Below are positions 33,232-43,257 of a stretch of 64,000 bases of DNA, in pieces. The position numbers were made by a program, and so were the translations under genes. The notes below the pieces were generated by a model. The model was not told where the DNA came from, did no database searches, and saw nothing but the letters and a program-made list of their open reading frames with translations. The stretch's first letter is position 1. Each line of letters opens with the position of its first letter. Origin of the DNA: Glacieibacterium sp965200405 (GTDB lineage: Bacteria > Pseudomonadota > Alphaproteobacteria > Sphingomonadales > Sphingomonadaceae); NCBI RefSeq assembly GCF_965200405.1, contig NZ_OZ241356.1, positions 1,240,001 to 1,304,000 of the forward strand, in the 5' to 3' direction.

Positions 33232-34174
33232 GCAGCAGCGTCTGCTGCACCGCGTTGAAATTATCGTCGGACACCATGTAGACGAAGGTCCGGCCGCCTT
33301 CCTTCCGCACCGCGAGCCCCTCCATGTTGTCGACGGTCAACGGCGAGGCGAGCCGGGCGACCTCGCGCGGCTCCATGATGTCGGCGACCTTCACCCGCGC
33401 GAGGATAGCCGATACGCCATCGAACACCGTGTAATGCCGGTTGAGCACCAGCAACTCGCCCGGTGCGATCTCGATGGCGTCGGTCGGCTTGTATCCCGGC
33501 GGCCGGCGGTACAGCAGCTGTCGCGTCACGCCGTCCTTGACCAGCAGCACCGGCGACAGGCCGTTCGCAGCCTCGCCCTCTTCCTCGAACAGCACTCGCG
33601 AACCGTCGCCGAGCACTGCCAGCGCCTCGCCGCCGCCGTTCGCCGGCCAGCCAGCAGTCGCCGGATTGCGAATTACCTCGGCCGGCATGGCGCGCAGCGT
33701 TCCCGGTCGCGCCGGGTCGATGCCCAGGTAGCGCTGGATGCGGTGGTCCTGCTCGAAGCTGACCAGCGCCTCCCCGGTCTGCGGGTTCCAGTCGAGCGAC
33801 TCCGCGTCTCCCGCGCTCTTCGACTTCGCCTTGCGGTCGCTCGCGTCGAGCAACGGCGCGATAATTCCGTCCCGGACCGCGACCAGCCTGCCGTCGCGCT
33901 CGACGGTGACGAAGCTGACCCAATTGCCGTTGTCGCTGATCGCCAGCAAGCGCCCGCCCGGCCCCGCACGCAGGCCCGACAGGCCGCCGAACGAGCGCGT
34001 CGTCGACCGCAGCACCAGCCCGCCTAGATAGCGCAGATCGCCTACCGTCGATTGCGCCAGGTCGTCGGGATTGAGCGGCACCGCAATGGATGTCAGCGGC
34101 AGCGGCTGGACATCGCGGACGGCCAGGGGTGCGGCGGCAATCAACGCCAGGCACAGGATAAATCGGGTTCGCAT
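33176..34174 (-). CDS. exported esterase-like phytase-domain protein
   Basis: 332 aa. Signal peptide about 1-18 (TRFILCLALIAAAPLAV). The body is a beta-propeller of the phytase-like esterase family (PF13449): LGGLVLRSTTRSFGGLSGLRAGPGGRLLAISDNGNWVSF, DAESLDWNPQTGEALVSFEQDHRIQRY, NGGGEALAVL, KPTDAIEIAPGELLVLNRHY, and DNMEGLAVR. Such proteins are periplasmic or secreted; the substrate is not known for most members. Divergent from recQ (49-bp gap) and overlapping the acetyltransferase end by 56 bp. Confidence 0.85.
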   Translation of the reverse strand: MRTRFILCLALIAAAPLAVRDVQPLPLTSIAVPLNPDDLAQSTVGDLRYLGGLVLRSTTRSFGGLSGLRAGPGGRLLAISDNGNWVSFVTVERDGRLVAVRDGIIAPLLDASDRKAKSKSAGDAESLDWNPQTGEALVSFEQDHRIQRYLGIDPARPGTLRAMPAEVIRNPATAGWPANGGGEALAVLGDGSRVLFEEEGEAANGLSPVLLVKDGVTRQLLYRRPPGYKPTDAIEIAPGELLVLNRHYTVFDGVSAILARVKVADIMEPREVARLASPLTVDNMEGLAVRKEGGRTFVYMVSDDNFNAVQQTLLLKFELVATSRGTTGRPRP

Positions 34175-34223
34175 CGCCCTTTCCCTAGCGGCGCAGTGTG
34201 ACAGGGGCTATCTCCGCCGTCAC

Positions 34224-36014
<1,791 letters not shown>

Positions 36015-36016
36015 AC

Positions 36017-36043
36017 CGGGGCGGCGGGTGGTCCGCCGCCCCG
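36017..36043. terminator. hairpin between convergent recQ and the Gly/Tyr-rich gene
   Basis: A perfect ten-base-pair stem (GGGGCGGCGG with CCGCCGCCCC) and a five-base loop, starting three bases after the recQ stop. It could end transcription from both sides, though neither flank has a long T-run. Confidence 0.55.
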
Positions 36044-36054
36044 TCGGTCAGGCT

Positions 36055-36666
36055 TTAGCAGTTACGGTCGAGTGCCGTACCTGCAATGGCGCCGACACCC
36101 GCGCCAAGCAGCGTGTTGCCGCCACGATTGTAACGACCACTGGAAGCGTTGCCGATCAGACCACCGGCGACAGCGCCAAGGACGGTACCGCGACCGCAGC
36201 CGCTGCCGCGATAATAGCCGCGCCCATAACCGCCGCGGTAACCGCCATAGCCGCCGTTATAGTAGACCGGGGCCGCATAACCGCCGTAATAGCCGCCGTC
36301 GTAATAGGGGTCGTAGCCGCCGTAGCCATAGGCCGGGGCGATATACGCCGGGGCGACATAGATGCCACTGTAGTAAGGCCGGTAATAGCCGGCATAATAG
36401 GGCCGGCCACGATAGCCATAGCCACCGTACCCGCCGCGATAGCCGCCATAGCGATAACCGCCGTAATAGCTGCCCCGGCCGTAGCCATAGCGACCACGAT
36501 CATACCCGCCGCCACGCACGTAGTTGCCGCCGCGGGCATAGTCGCCACCGCCCCGCGCGTAGCTCCCGCCGCCGCGATATCCGTCGCCGCCGCCGTGGCG
36601 CTGCGCCAGCGCAGGCGTGGCTGCGATTGCGGCGATGCCGACCAGCGCGATAGTCCAGCTTTTCAT
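36055..36666 (-). CDS. exported Gly/Tyr-rich protein with C-terminal glycine zipper
   Basis: 203 aa. Signal peptide 1-21 (IALVGIAAIAATPALA-Q). Residues about 22-150 are built from short GGY, RGG and YYGGY repeats, low in complexity and rich in Gly, Tyr and Arg. The C-terminal part (from about 155) is a glycine-zipper block, GTVLGAVAGGLIGNASS and LLGAGVGAIAGTALDRNC, flanked by two Cys. It resembles the product of the divergent gene at 36852. Outer-membrane or periplasmic location is likely. The repetitive middle may be disordered or adhesive. Function unknown. Confidence 0.75.
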   Translation of the reverse strand: MKSWTIALVGIAAIAATPALAQRHGGGDGYRGGGSYARGGGDYARGGNYVRGGGYDRGRYGYGRGSYYGGYRYGGYRGGYGGYGYRGRPYYAGYYRPYYSGIYVAPAYIAPAYGYGGYDPYYDGGYYGGYAAPVYYNGGYGGYRGGYGRGYYRGSGCGRGTVLGAVAGGLIGNASSGRYNRGGNTLLGAGVGAIAGTALDRNC

Positions 36667-36851
36667 GACCTATCCTTTACAAACTCTACATCCGAGTCGA
36701 TCCGGCTCGATGGCGTAGCTATCGCAATGTGGCCGTGAACTGGCTCTGAACATCCCGAAACGGTTCAGCAAGGGTGCATGCAGCCGGAACAATCATGGTC
36801 GTCGGGGCATTCATTACGCCTCGAACATAGTCAATATTTCAGGAACAGATC

Positions 36852-37178
36852 ATGCGTATCCTTACCCCGTTGCTGGTCGCCGCCATTGCCGCGACATCTT
36901 TCACCACGGTAGCACCGGCAGCTGCCCGGGATCATCGCTACGACAACCAGCGTCGCGGTCAGTATTACAACTCGCGTGATCGCCGTTATTATCAGAGCTA
37001 TGCCGCCTGCAAGCACTCGCGTAGCCGCGCCGGCAAGCGTGGCACGGTAATCGGTGCGCTCGGCGGCGGTGCCGGTGCGGCGCTGCTGGGCGGCAACCTT
37101 GGCGAATCGCTGCTCGGTGCCGGTGTCGGCGCGGTCGCCGGCAATGCGCTCGGTCGCGGCAGCAAGCATCGCTGCTAG
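36852..37178 (+). CDS. exported glycine-zipper 2TM domain protein
   Basis: 108 aa. Signal peptide about 1-25 (LLVAAIAATSFTTVAPAAA). A basic Tyr/Arg stretch (RYDNQRRGQYYNSRDRRYYQ) follows, then the glycine zipper GTVIGALGGGAGAALLGG and LLGAGVGAVAGNALGRG, with Cys at about 53 and at the C-terminus. Same C-terminal plan as the protein encoded divergently at 36055-36666 but without its long Gly/Tyr repeats. Such glycine-zipper proteins (SlyB/Rick_17kDa-like) associate with the outer membrane. A terminator hairpin lies right after the stop. Confidence 0.8.
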   Translation: MRILTPLLVAAIAATSFTTVAPAAARDHRYDNQRRGQYYNSRDRRYYQSYAACKHSRSRAGKRGTVIGALGGGAGAALLGGNLGESLLGAGVGAVAGNALGRGSKHRC

Positions 37179-37188
37179 TCGTTGATAT

Positions 37189-37218
37189 GGCCCGGTGCGG
37201 TATTTGCCGCGCCGGGCC
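37189..37218. terminator. hairpin between convergent glycine-zipper gene and cobT
   Basis: A twelve-base-pair stem (GGCCCGGTGCGG with CCGCGCCGGGCC, one G-T pair) and a six-base loop TATTTG. It fills the whole gap up to the cobT stop. Bidirectional use is plausible. Confidence 0.6.
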
Positions 37219-39078
37219 TCAGCGGCGCCGCTTGCCCGGGCCGTCTTCCTCGAATAGCGCCGCTAGCTGCTCGATGATCGTGCCGCCGAGCTGCTCGGCG
37301 TCCATGATCGTCACGGCGCGGTTGTAATAGCGCGTCACGTCATGGCCGATGCCGATGGCGGACAATTCGACTGGCGAGCGCGTCTCGATCCAGCCGATGA
37401 CCTGGCGCAAATGGCGCTCCAGATAATTGCCGGTGTTGACCGACAGCGTCGAATCGTCGACCGGCGCGCCGTCGGAAATCACCATCAGGATGCGCCGGTC
37501 CTCAGGCCGCGCCAGTAGCCGGGCATGCGCCCATAGCAGCGCCTCGCCGTCGATATTCTCCTTAAGCAGACCCTCGCGCATCATCAGCCCGAGGTTCTTG
37601 CGCGCCCGCCGCCACGGCGCGTCCGCCGCCTTGTAGACGATGTGGCGCAGGTCGTTGAGCCGTCCCGGTTTCGCCGGACGCCCCGCCGCCAGCCACGCCT
37701 CGCGCGACTGGCCGCCCTTCCACGCCCGCGTCGTGAAGCCCAGGATCTCGGTCTTGACTGCGCACCGCTCCAGCGTCCGCGCCATGATGTCGGCGCAGAT
37801 CGCCGCAATCGAGATCGGCCGCCCGCGCATCGAGCCGCTGTTGTCGATCAGCAGGGTCACCACCGTGTCGCGAAACTTGGTCTCCCGCTCGACCTTGTAG
37901 CTCAGCGCGTGCATCGGGTTGGTGATGATCCGCCCGAGCCGCGCGGCGTCGAGCATCCCCTCCTCCTGGTCGAAGTCCCAGGCGCGGTTCTGCTGTGCCA
38001 TCAGGCGGCGTTGCAGGCGGTTGGCCAGCTTGGTCACCGCGCCCTGCAGATGCACCAGCTGCTGGTCCAGATAGCCGCGCAGCCGGGTCAGCTCCTCCGG
38101 GTCGCACAGCTCGTCGGCACTGATCGTCTCGTCGTACTTGGTCGAATAGGCGGTGTAGTCGAAGTCCGGCGGCAGGTCCGACAGCGGCGTGTTGGGCCGC
38201 CACGGGGTCATGCCCTCGCGGCCCTCCTCGCCCATCTCCGACTCCGACGTCATGTCGGAGTCCATGTCGACTTCCTGCGTCTCGCCCTCGTCCGAGGAGT
38301 CGTCCGACTGTTCCGCGCGAGTCTCGACCGACTGGTCGGCGGAGGCGCCGGCGTCGTCCTGCTCGTCGCCGTCCTCGGCGGGGGCGTCGCTGTTGTCGGG
38401 GTCGTCGCCGTCGCTGTCGTCGTCGTCGTTCTCGGGCTTGGCGTCGGGGTCGATGCCCAGCCCCAGGTCGTTGATCACCCGGCGCAGCGCCAGTCCGAAC
38501 GCCGCCTGGTCGTCGATGTTGCCGAGCAGCGTGTCGAGGTTGCTCCCCGCCTTCTCTTCAATCTCGGCGCGCACCATCGCCATCGCCGCCTCGGCCAGCC
38601 GCGGTGCCTTCACGCCAGTCAGCCGCTCGCGCACCACCAGGCCCAGCGCGGTCGCCATCGGCACCTCGTCCGGTGTCCGCGCCCGGACGATCGGATCGGT
38701 CTTGATCCGCGCCTCGGTCATGCGGTCGAGGTTGAGCGCCACCCCCGCCATGTCGGCCGAGCCGATCGCCTCGATCCGCGCCTGCTCGACGGCGTTGAAG
38801 ATATCGCGGCCGACTCCGGCCTCGGGCTGGTCGGCAGCGTGTAGCTTGGCATCATGGTGGCGCTTGCGCAGTGCAAAGGCGTCGGCCCAGCCGCGCACCT
38901 CTGCCACCTGATCCGCTCCCATCGCCCGGCCCGGCTGGGGCACGCGCGCCTGGTCGCCGTAGCAGGTCGGCTTGTCTGCGGTGTAGGCCAGCTCGAACCC
39001 CGGCTCATGGCCCAGCGCGCGCAACGTCGCCGCCAGCGCCAGCCGGAAGTCCTCGAGCGGATTGTCGGGCTGGGCCAT
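37219..39078 (-). CDS. cobT: cobaltochelatase CobT-like VWA protein
   Basis: 619 aa. N-terminal CobT domain (LEDFRLALAATLRALGHEPGFELAYT), a central very acidic, low-complexity stretch (about 215-285, mostly D, E and S), then a C-terminal VWA domain with a MIDAS motif DNSGSMRG near 410 and VISDGAPVDDSTL. In aerobic cobalamin synthesis CobT and CobS form the AAA+/VWA motor that drives CobN. No cobN or other cobalamin gene is in the window, so a general CobST role (as in MoxR/VWA pairs) remains possible. Thirteen bases after cobS, same operon. Confidence 0.93.
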   Translation of the reverse strand: MAQPDNPLEDFRLALAATLRALGHEPGFELAYTADKPTCYGDQARVPQPGRAMGADQVAEVRGWADAFALRKRHHDAKLHAADQPEAGVGRDIFNAVEQARIEAIGSADMAGVALNLDRMTEARIKTDPIVRARTPDEVPMATALGLVVRERLTGVKAPRLAEAAMAMVRAEIEEKAGSNLDTLLGNIDDQAAFGLALRRVINDLGLGIDPDAKPENDDDDSDGDDPDNSDAPAEDGDEQDDAGASADQSVETRAEQSDDSSDEGETQEVDMDSDMTSESEMGEEGREGMTPWRPNTPLSDLPPDFDYTAYSTKYDETISADELCDPEELTRLRGYLDQQLVHLQGAVTKLANRLQRRLMAQQNRAWDFDQEEGMLDAARLGRIITNPMHALSYKVERETKFRDTVVTLLIDNSGSMRGRPISIAAICADIMARTLERCAVKTEILGFTTRAWKGGQSREAWLAAGRPAKPGRLNDLRHIVYKAADAPWRRARKNLGLMMREGLLKENIDGEALLWAHARLLARPEDRRILMVISDGAPVDDSTLSVNTGNYLERHLRQVIGWIETRSPVELSAIGIGHDVTRYYNRAVTIMDAEQLGGTIIEQLAALFEEDGPGKRRR

Positions 39079-39091
39079 CGCCGCGTCGGCC

Positions 39092-40117
39092 CTAGCGCTT
39101 GCCCTTGACCGCGACGCTCTCCGGCAACTCCTCGCCGAAGACGCGCTGGTAGTATTCCGCCACGATCGAGCGTTCGGCCTCGTCGCACTTGTTGAGGAAC
39201 GACAGCCGGAACGCGAAGCCGATGTTGCCGAAGATCGTCGCGTTCTGCGCCCAGGTCAGCACCGTGCGCGGGCTCATCACCGTCGAGATATCGCCCGCCA
39301 TGAAGCCCTGCCGAGTCATGTCCGCGACCTTGACCATGTTGGCGACCTGCTTGCGCCCGGCGTCCGTGTCGAACGCCGGGGCCTTGGCGACGACGATCTT
39401 GGTCTCGACCGGAGCCGCCAGATAGTTGAGCGTCGTCACGACGTTCCACCGGTCCATCTGGCCCTGGTTGATCTGCTGGGTGCCGTGATACAGCCCAGTG
39501 GTGTCGCCCAGGCCGACTGTGTTGGCGGTGGCGAACAGCCGGAAGAACGGGTTCGGCTTGATGACGCGGTTCTGGTCCAGCAGCGTCAGCTTGCCCTCTA
39601 CTTCCAGCACGCGCTGGATGACGAACATCACGTCCGGGCGCCCGGCATCGTACTCGTCGAAAACCAGCGCCGTCGGCGTCTGTAGCGCCCAGGGCAGCAG
39701 GCCTTCGCGGAATTCTGTAACCTGCTTGCCCTCACGCAGGACGATGGCGTCCTTGCCGACCAGGTCGATGCGGCTGATGTGGCTGTCGAGGTTGATGCGG
39801 ACGCACGGCCATTTCAGCCGCGCCGCGACCTGCTCGATGTGCGTCGACTTGCCGGTGCCGTGGAAGCCCTGGACCATGACGCGGCGGTTGAAGGCAAAGC
39901 CCGCCAGGATCGCCAGCGTCGTGTCGGGATCGAAGACATAGTTCGGGTCGAGGTCGGGCACGCGCTCGTCGGCGATGCTGAACGCCGGCACCTTCATGTC
40001 GACATCGACGCCGAACATGGTCCGGGCGTCGATCATCAGGTCGGGCGCATCCATCGCGACGGCAGCACCATCGTGCATGTCGGGCGTGTCGGAATCGGCG
40101 TTGAGGACGGTAGCCAA
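39092..40117 (-). CDS. cobS: cobaltochelatase CobS-like AAA+ ATPase
   Basis: 341 aa. AAA+ module: Walker A GFHGTGKST (84-92), Walker B ALVFDEYDAG (150-159), sensor-like FRLFATANTVGLGDTTGLYHGTQQINQGQMDRW. It is close to CobS of alphaproteobacteria, the hexameric ATPase partner of CobT. Upstream in the same direction, 12 bases away, is a J-domain gene; downstream is cobT. The trio is likely one transcript. Confidence 0.95.
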   Translation of the reverse strand: MATVLNADSDTPDMHDGAAVAMDAPDLMIDARTMFGVDVDMKVPAFSIADERVPDLDPNYVFDPDTTLAILAGFAFNRRVMVQGFHGTGKSTHIEQVAARLKWPCVRINLDSHISRIDLVGKDAIVLREGKQVTEFREGLLPWALQTPTALVFDEYDAGRPDVMFVIQRVLEVEGKLTLLDQNRVIKPNPFFRLFATANTVGLGDTTGLYHGTQQINQGQMDRWNVVTTLNYLAAPVETKIVVAKAPAFDTDAGRKQVANMVKVADMTRQGFMAGDISTVMSPRTVLTWAQNATIFGNIGFAFRLSFLNKCDEAERSIVAEYYQRVFGEELPESVAVKGKR

Positions 40118-40129
40118 GGTTGAAATTCC

Positions 40130-40714
40130 TCAGGTCTTCTTGAAGGCGGGAACGGTTTTGAGGTGGTTATAGGCTTGCACCACGTCCTGCAACTTCCGCT
40201 CGTGGCTACGGTCGCCGCCGTTGCTGTCGGGGTGAAATTGCCGCACCAGCGCCTTGTAGGCCCGGCGGATGGTCGCCAGCGTCGCCGAAGCGTCGAGACC
40301 CAGTACTTTCAGCGACTTGACCTCGGACTCCGCCAGCACCGCGCCCGAATGCGAGCGTCGCCCGTGGAACGCATCGGCGGCGCCGAACTTGCCGTGCAGG
40401 GCGTTGAGCGGATCGTTGAAGCGGTAGCCATTGACGTCGTGGACGACGTGCGCCCAACCGGCGAGGGGTGACTGCGCCTCGCTGATCGCGTCGGGGCTCA
40501 TCCCGTCGAAGAAATTATAGCCCGAGTTGAACGCCCGGACATGGTCGAGGCACAGCCACTGCCAGCCGCCGACATGCCCGGCGACGCGGTTCGACGCCGG
40601 CGCGCGAAATTCCGCCGGCGCCTTGCAGCCCGGATGCGCGCAGACGCTCTGGTCGGGGTTCTGGACCCGGCCATGGAAGCGCGTACGACTGGGCGGAACG
40701 TGATCGGTGGACAC
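40130..40714 (-). CDS. J-domain protein with N-terminal zinc module
   Basis: 194 aa from GTG 40714, chosen because the longer frame would run across the divergent bolA start. The N-terminal module has C25-x4-C30, then C55-x2-H58, followed by FNSGYNFFDGMSPDAI; the C-terminal J domain has HPD at 161-163. Same architecture as the protein at 86-631, with the central linker longer here. In many alphaproteobacteria a J-domain gene precedes cobST. It may recruit DnaK to the CobST machine, but that is inference. Confidence 0.9.
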   Translation of the reverse strand: MSTDHVPPSRTRFHGRVQNPDQSVCAHPGCKAPAEFRAPASNRVAGHVGGWQWLCLDHVRAFNSGYNFFDGMSPDAISEAQSPLAGWAHVVHDVNGYRFNDPLNALHGKFGAADAFHGRRSHSGAVLAESEVKSLKVLGLDASATLATIRRAYKALVRQFHPDSNGGDRSHERKLQDVVQAYNHLKTVPAFKKT

Positions 40715-40779
40715 AAGACTCGGCTTTGCGGGTTGGACGACTGCATATAGGCAATGACGACAACGTTGGGAGTCGATGC

Positions 40780-41052
40780 ATGGGTGAACGCGCACAAGAA
40801 ATTCAGCGGCGGCTGGTCGCGGCCCTGTCGCCGTCGAGCGTCGAGGTGATCGACGACAGCGACGACCATTCGGGCCACGCCGGGCACAGCGGTGCGGGCG
40901 AGAGTCACTTTACGGTGAAGCTGGTGGCTGCGAGTTTCGAGGGCCAGTCGCGCGTCGAGCGGCAGCGCGCGGTGTACGCCGCGCTTGGCGACCTGATGGC
41001 GCCGGAAAAGATCCATGCGCTGGTGATCGAGGCGAAGGCTCCGGGCGAGTAA
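40780..41052 (+). CDS. BolA family protein
   Basis: 90 aa from ATG 40780. It has the BolA fold: RRLVAALSPSSVEVIDDSDDHSGHAGH, then ESHFTVKLVAASFEGQSRVERQRAVYAALGDLM and KIHALVIEAKAP. The His/Ser-rich loop and the invariant His after AGES are the iron-sulfur or glutaredoxin-binding region. BolA proteins with monothiol glutaredoxin help in Fe-S and iron homeostasis. Divergent from the J-protein-cobS-cobT run with 65 bp between. Confidence 0.93.
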   Translation: MGERAQEIQRRLVAALSPSSVEVIDDSDDHSGHAGHSGAGESHFTVKLVAASFEGQSRVERQRAVYAALGDLMAPEKIHALVIEAKAPGE

Positions 41053-41059
41053 CGGGTGC

Positions 41060-41214
41060 TACCCTCCCTGCGCCTTCGCGGGGAGGGCGAGAGACGGCGA
41101 AGCCGGCCCGGGGTGGGGTGCCTTGCTTCCCTCCCTCACAAGAACGAACACCCCACCCCGGGCCGTGCGAAGACGCACGTCTCTCGCCCTCCCCGCGAAG
41201 ACGCAGGGAGGGTA
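41060..41214. repeat. large GC-rich inverted repeat
   Basis: Two arms of about 60-66 bases (41060-41120 and 41149-41214) are near-perfect inverted copies: ACCCTCCCTGCG, CGCGGGGAGGGCGAGAGA and CCCGGGGTGGGGTG on the left are matched in reverse on the right, around a 28-base loop. In RNA it would be a very long hairpin. A half copy lies at 32571-32630, so it is a dispersed family of small palindromic elements. It is between bolA and the VOC gene and codes for nothing. Confidence 0.85.
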
Positions 41215-41247
41215 GAGGAGCCTATCCCTCTCCAAAGCCGACAATTA

Positions 41248-42039
41248 TCAAGGCGGACCTTCAGCCGGAACGCGCAGCTCGAGCCGGTGTCCGTCAGGGT
41301 CGCTCAGGCTCTCCACCACGTCCGCGTCGAACACGATCCGCGTCGCCGCGACGTCCGCTGACCCGATCACACGCCCCGCCGCCCTCACCGGCGACCGGTA
41401 GTGCAGCAACTCCAGATGCGGCCCCGCTCGCCCCCGCACCTCCAGCACGACGATATCGACACTCACCCCGTCCAGCCCGTCTAGCGCATCCTGCGTCGGC
41501 CCGGTGTTGAGCCCGCGGAACGTCACCTCCAGCCCCAATTCCTCATAAAAGCGAACGCTCGCCTCCAGGTCCGCCACCGCGATCGCCGTATGATCCACCC
41601 CGAGGAACAGCGCCCCCGCCTCCCGCCGCCGCGTCCAGCGATCGTCCGGAAATTGTGACAGCTCCAGCGGATGCCCCTCCGGATCGCGGAACTTGTAGGC
41701 GGTCACCGAGCCGCTGCTCGCCGGCAGCGCCACCGGGCCGCCGCGCGAGATCGGCGTCGCACCATGCGCCAGCAGCCGCTCGAACGCCGCGCTGGCGTCC
41801 GACACGGCGATGGCGAAGTGCTGGAACCACGGATCGTTGGCGGCGGCCGGCTCCGGATAGGCGGCCGCGACCCCCGGTCCATGCACCAGCGCGATCTCCT
41901 CCGCGCCAAGCCTCAGCACCGCATGGCCGCCGTCGCCCGCCACCCGCTCGAACCCCAGCGCCTGGACGTAGAAGTAGCAGGCCTGCGCCACGTCGGCGGT
42001 AACCAATTCGATCCGGGCGATGCGACTTACGCTGGACAC
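41248..42039 (-). CDS. VOC (glyoxalase-fold) protein, two domains
   Basis: 263 aa from GTG 42039, preceded by AGGGAGA; a start at ATG 42087 is possible. Two VOC modules: SRIARIELVTADVAQACYFYVQALGFERV...GHPLELSQF, and FLGVDHTAIAVADLEASVRFYEELGLEVTFRG...DPDGHRLELRVP. Each has the His/Glu pattern of metal-binding beta-alpha-beta-beta-beta units. Could be a dioxygenase or a lyase; substrate unknown. The frame runs on far upstream, but that part is antisense to the transporter gene and is not coding. Confidence 0.8.
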   Translation of the reverse strand: MSSVSRIARIELVTADVAQACYFYVQALGFERVAGDGGHAVLRLGAEEIALVHGPGVAAAYPEPAAANDPWFQHFAIAVSDASAAFERLLAHGATPISRGGPVALPASSGSVTAYKFRDPEGHPLELSQFPDDRWTRRREAGALFLGVDHTAIAVADLEASVRFYEELGLEVTFRGLNTGPTQDALDGLDGVSVDIVVLEVRGRAGPHLELLHYRSPVRAAGRVIGSADVAATRIVFDADVVESLSDPDGHRLELRVPAEGPP

Positions 42040-42105
42040 GAGCGTCTCCCTGGGCGAGCTACCGGTTGGGGTGGGTCGATTCAACATAGCGAAAGTCCCG
42101 CCGCG

Positions 42106-43257
42106 ATGAAGCTCAACCTGCCGCTCATCGCGCTTGCCGCCGGGGCGTTCGGCATCGGCACAACCGAATTCGCACCGATGGGCCTGCTGCCGGTGATCGC
42201 CGCCGATCTGAAGGTCTCGATCCCGACCGCTGGGCTGCTGGTCAGCGGCTATGCGCTGGGCGTCGTCGCGGGTGCGCCGCTGCTGACGCTGACCACCGGG
42301 CGGCTGCCGCGCAAGACGCTGCTGCTCATGCTGATGGCGATCTTCACCATCGGCAACCTCCTGTCGGCGATCTCGCCAAGCTACGGCATCCTGTTGTTCG
42401 CGCGGGTCATCACCTCCCTGTGCCACGGCGCGTTCTTCGGCGTCGGCTCGGTCGTCGCGGCCAGCGTCGTCGCGCCGGACAAGCGCGCTGGCGCGGTCGC
42501 CAGCATGTTCATGGGCCTCACCATCGCCAACATCGGCGGCGTGCCGCTGGCGACCTGGGCCGGGCAGCACCTCGGCTGGCGCGCGGCGTTCGGCGGGATC
42601 GCGGGGCTCGGCGTCGTCGCCATGCTGGCGCTGCAGTTCGCGCTGCCCAAGGTGCCGCCTGCCGAACCGATCGACGTCCACAGCGAGATCGGCGTGATGA
42701 AGCGCCCCGCCGTGCTGCTGGCGCTGGCGACGACGGCGCTCGGCTCGGCGGCGATGTTTACCGTGTTCACCTATATCGCGCCGATATTGCAGCAGGTTAC
42801 CCATGTCTCGCCCGCCGTGGTGACGCTGGCGCTGGTGGTCTATGGCATCGGCCTGACGGTCGGCAATTACCTGGGGGGCAAGTTCGCCGACAAGGCGCTG
42901 ACGCCGACGCTGATCGTCGTGCTGGTGGCGCTGACCGGGCTGCTGCTGCTGTTCGCCTGGACGATGAACCATCCCGTCGCAGCGGTCGCCACGGTGTTCG
43001 CCTGGGGTGTCGCGACCTTCGCGCTGGTGCCGGGGCTGCAGACGCGCGTCATGCAGGTCGCGCACGATGCGCCGACGCTCGCCTCGTCGATCAACATCGG
43101 GGCGTTCAACTTGGGCAATGCGATCGGCGCCGCGCTGGGTGGCGCGGTGATCGGGCTCGGGCTGGGCTACCCCTGGGTGTCGGTGGCTGGTGCAGCGATG
43201 GCGGCGGGAGCGTTGCTGCTGGTGATCGTCACGCGGGAACGCCCAGCCGCGCCTTGA
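42106..43257 (+). CDS. MFS transporter, DHA1/YdhP-AraJ-like
   Basis: 383 aa with twelve hydrophobic segments. MKLNLPLIALAAGAFGIGTTEFAPMGLLPVIA is the start pattern of the AraJ/YdhP sugar-efflux-like group. ISPSYGILLFARVITSLCHGAFFGVGSVVAA and the N-terminal TTGRLPRKTLLL (motif A position) follow. Probably an efflux pump for sugars or small molecules. Divergent from the VOC gene (66 bp between starts), ending 29 bases inside the convergent GMC gene. Confidence 0.85.
   Translation: MKLNLPLIALAAGAFGIGTTEFAPMGLLPVIAADLKVSIPTAGLLVSGYALGVVAGAPLLTLTTGRLPRKTLLLMLMAIFTIGNLLSAISPSYGILLFARVITSLCHGAFFGVGSVVAASVVAPDKRAGAVASMFMGLTIANIGGVPLATWAGQHLGWRAAFGGIAGLGVVAMLALQFALPKVPPAEPIDVHSEIGVMKRPAVLLALATTALGSAAMFTVFTYIAPILQQVTHVSPAVVTLALVVYGIGLTVGNYLGGKFADKALTPTLIVVLVALTGLLLLFAWTMNHPVAAVATVFAWGVATFALVPGLQTRVMQVAHDAPTLASSINIGAFNLGNAIGAALGGAVIGLGLGYPWVSVAGAAMAAGALLLVIVTRERPAAP

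Noticed and set aside
36150..36560. Short tandem-like GC repeats resembling a DNA repeat array or CRISPR
   Set aside because: They are the codons of the Gly/Tyr-rich protein repeats; spacing is irregular and there are no unique spacers.
38260..38440. Low-complexity GTCGTC-rich stretch as a possible microsatellite
   Set aside because: It encodes the acidic Asp/Glu/Ser linker that CobT proteins normally have.
42088..43065. Upstream extension of the VOC protein frame
   Set aside because: It is antisense to the MFS transporter, and the extension is His/Arg/Gln-rich without homology; GTG 42039 has a good ribosome site.
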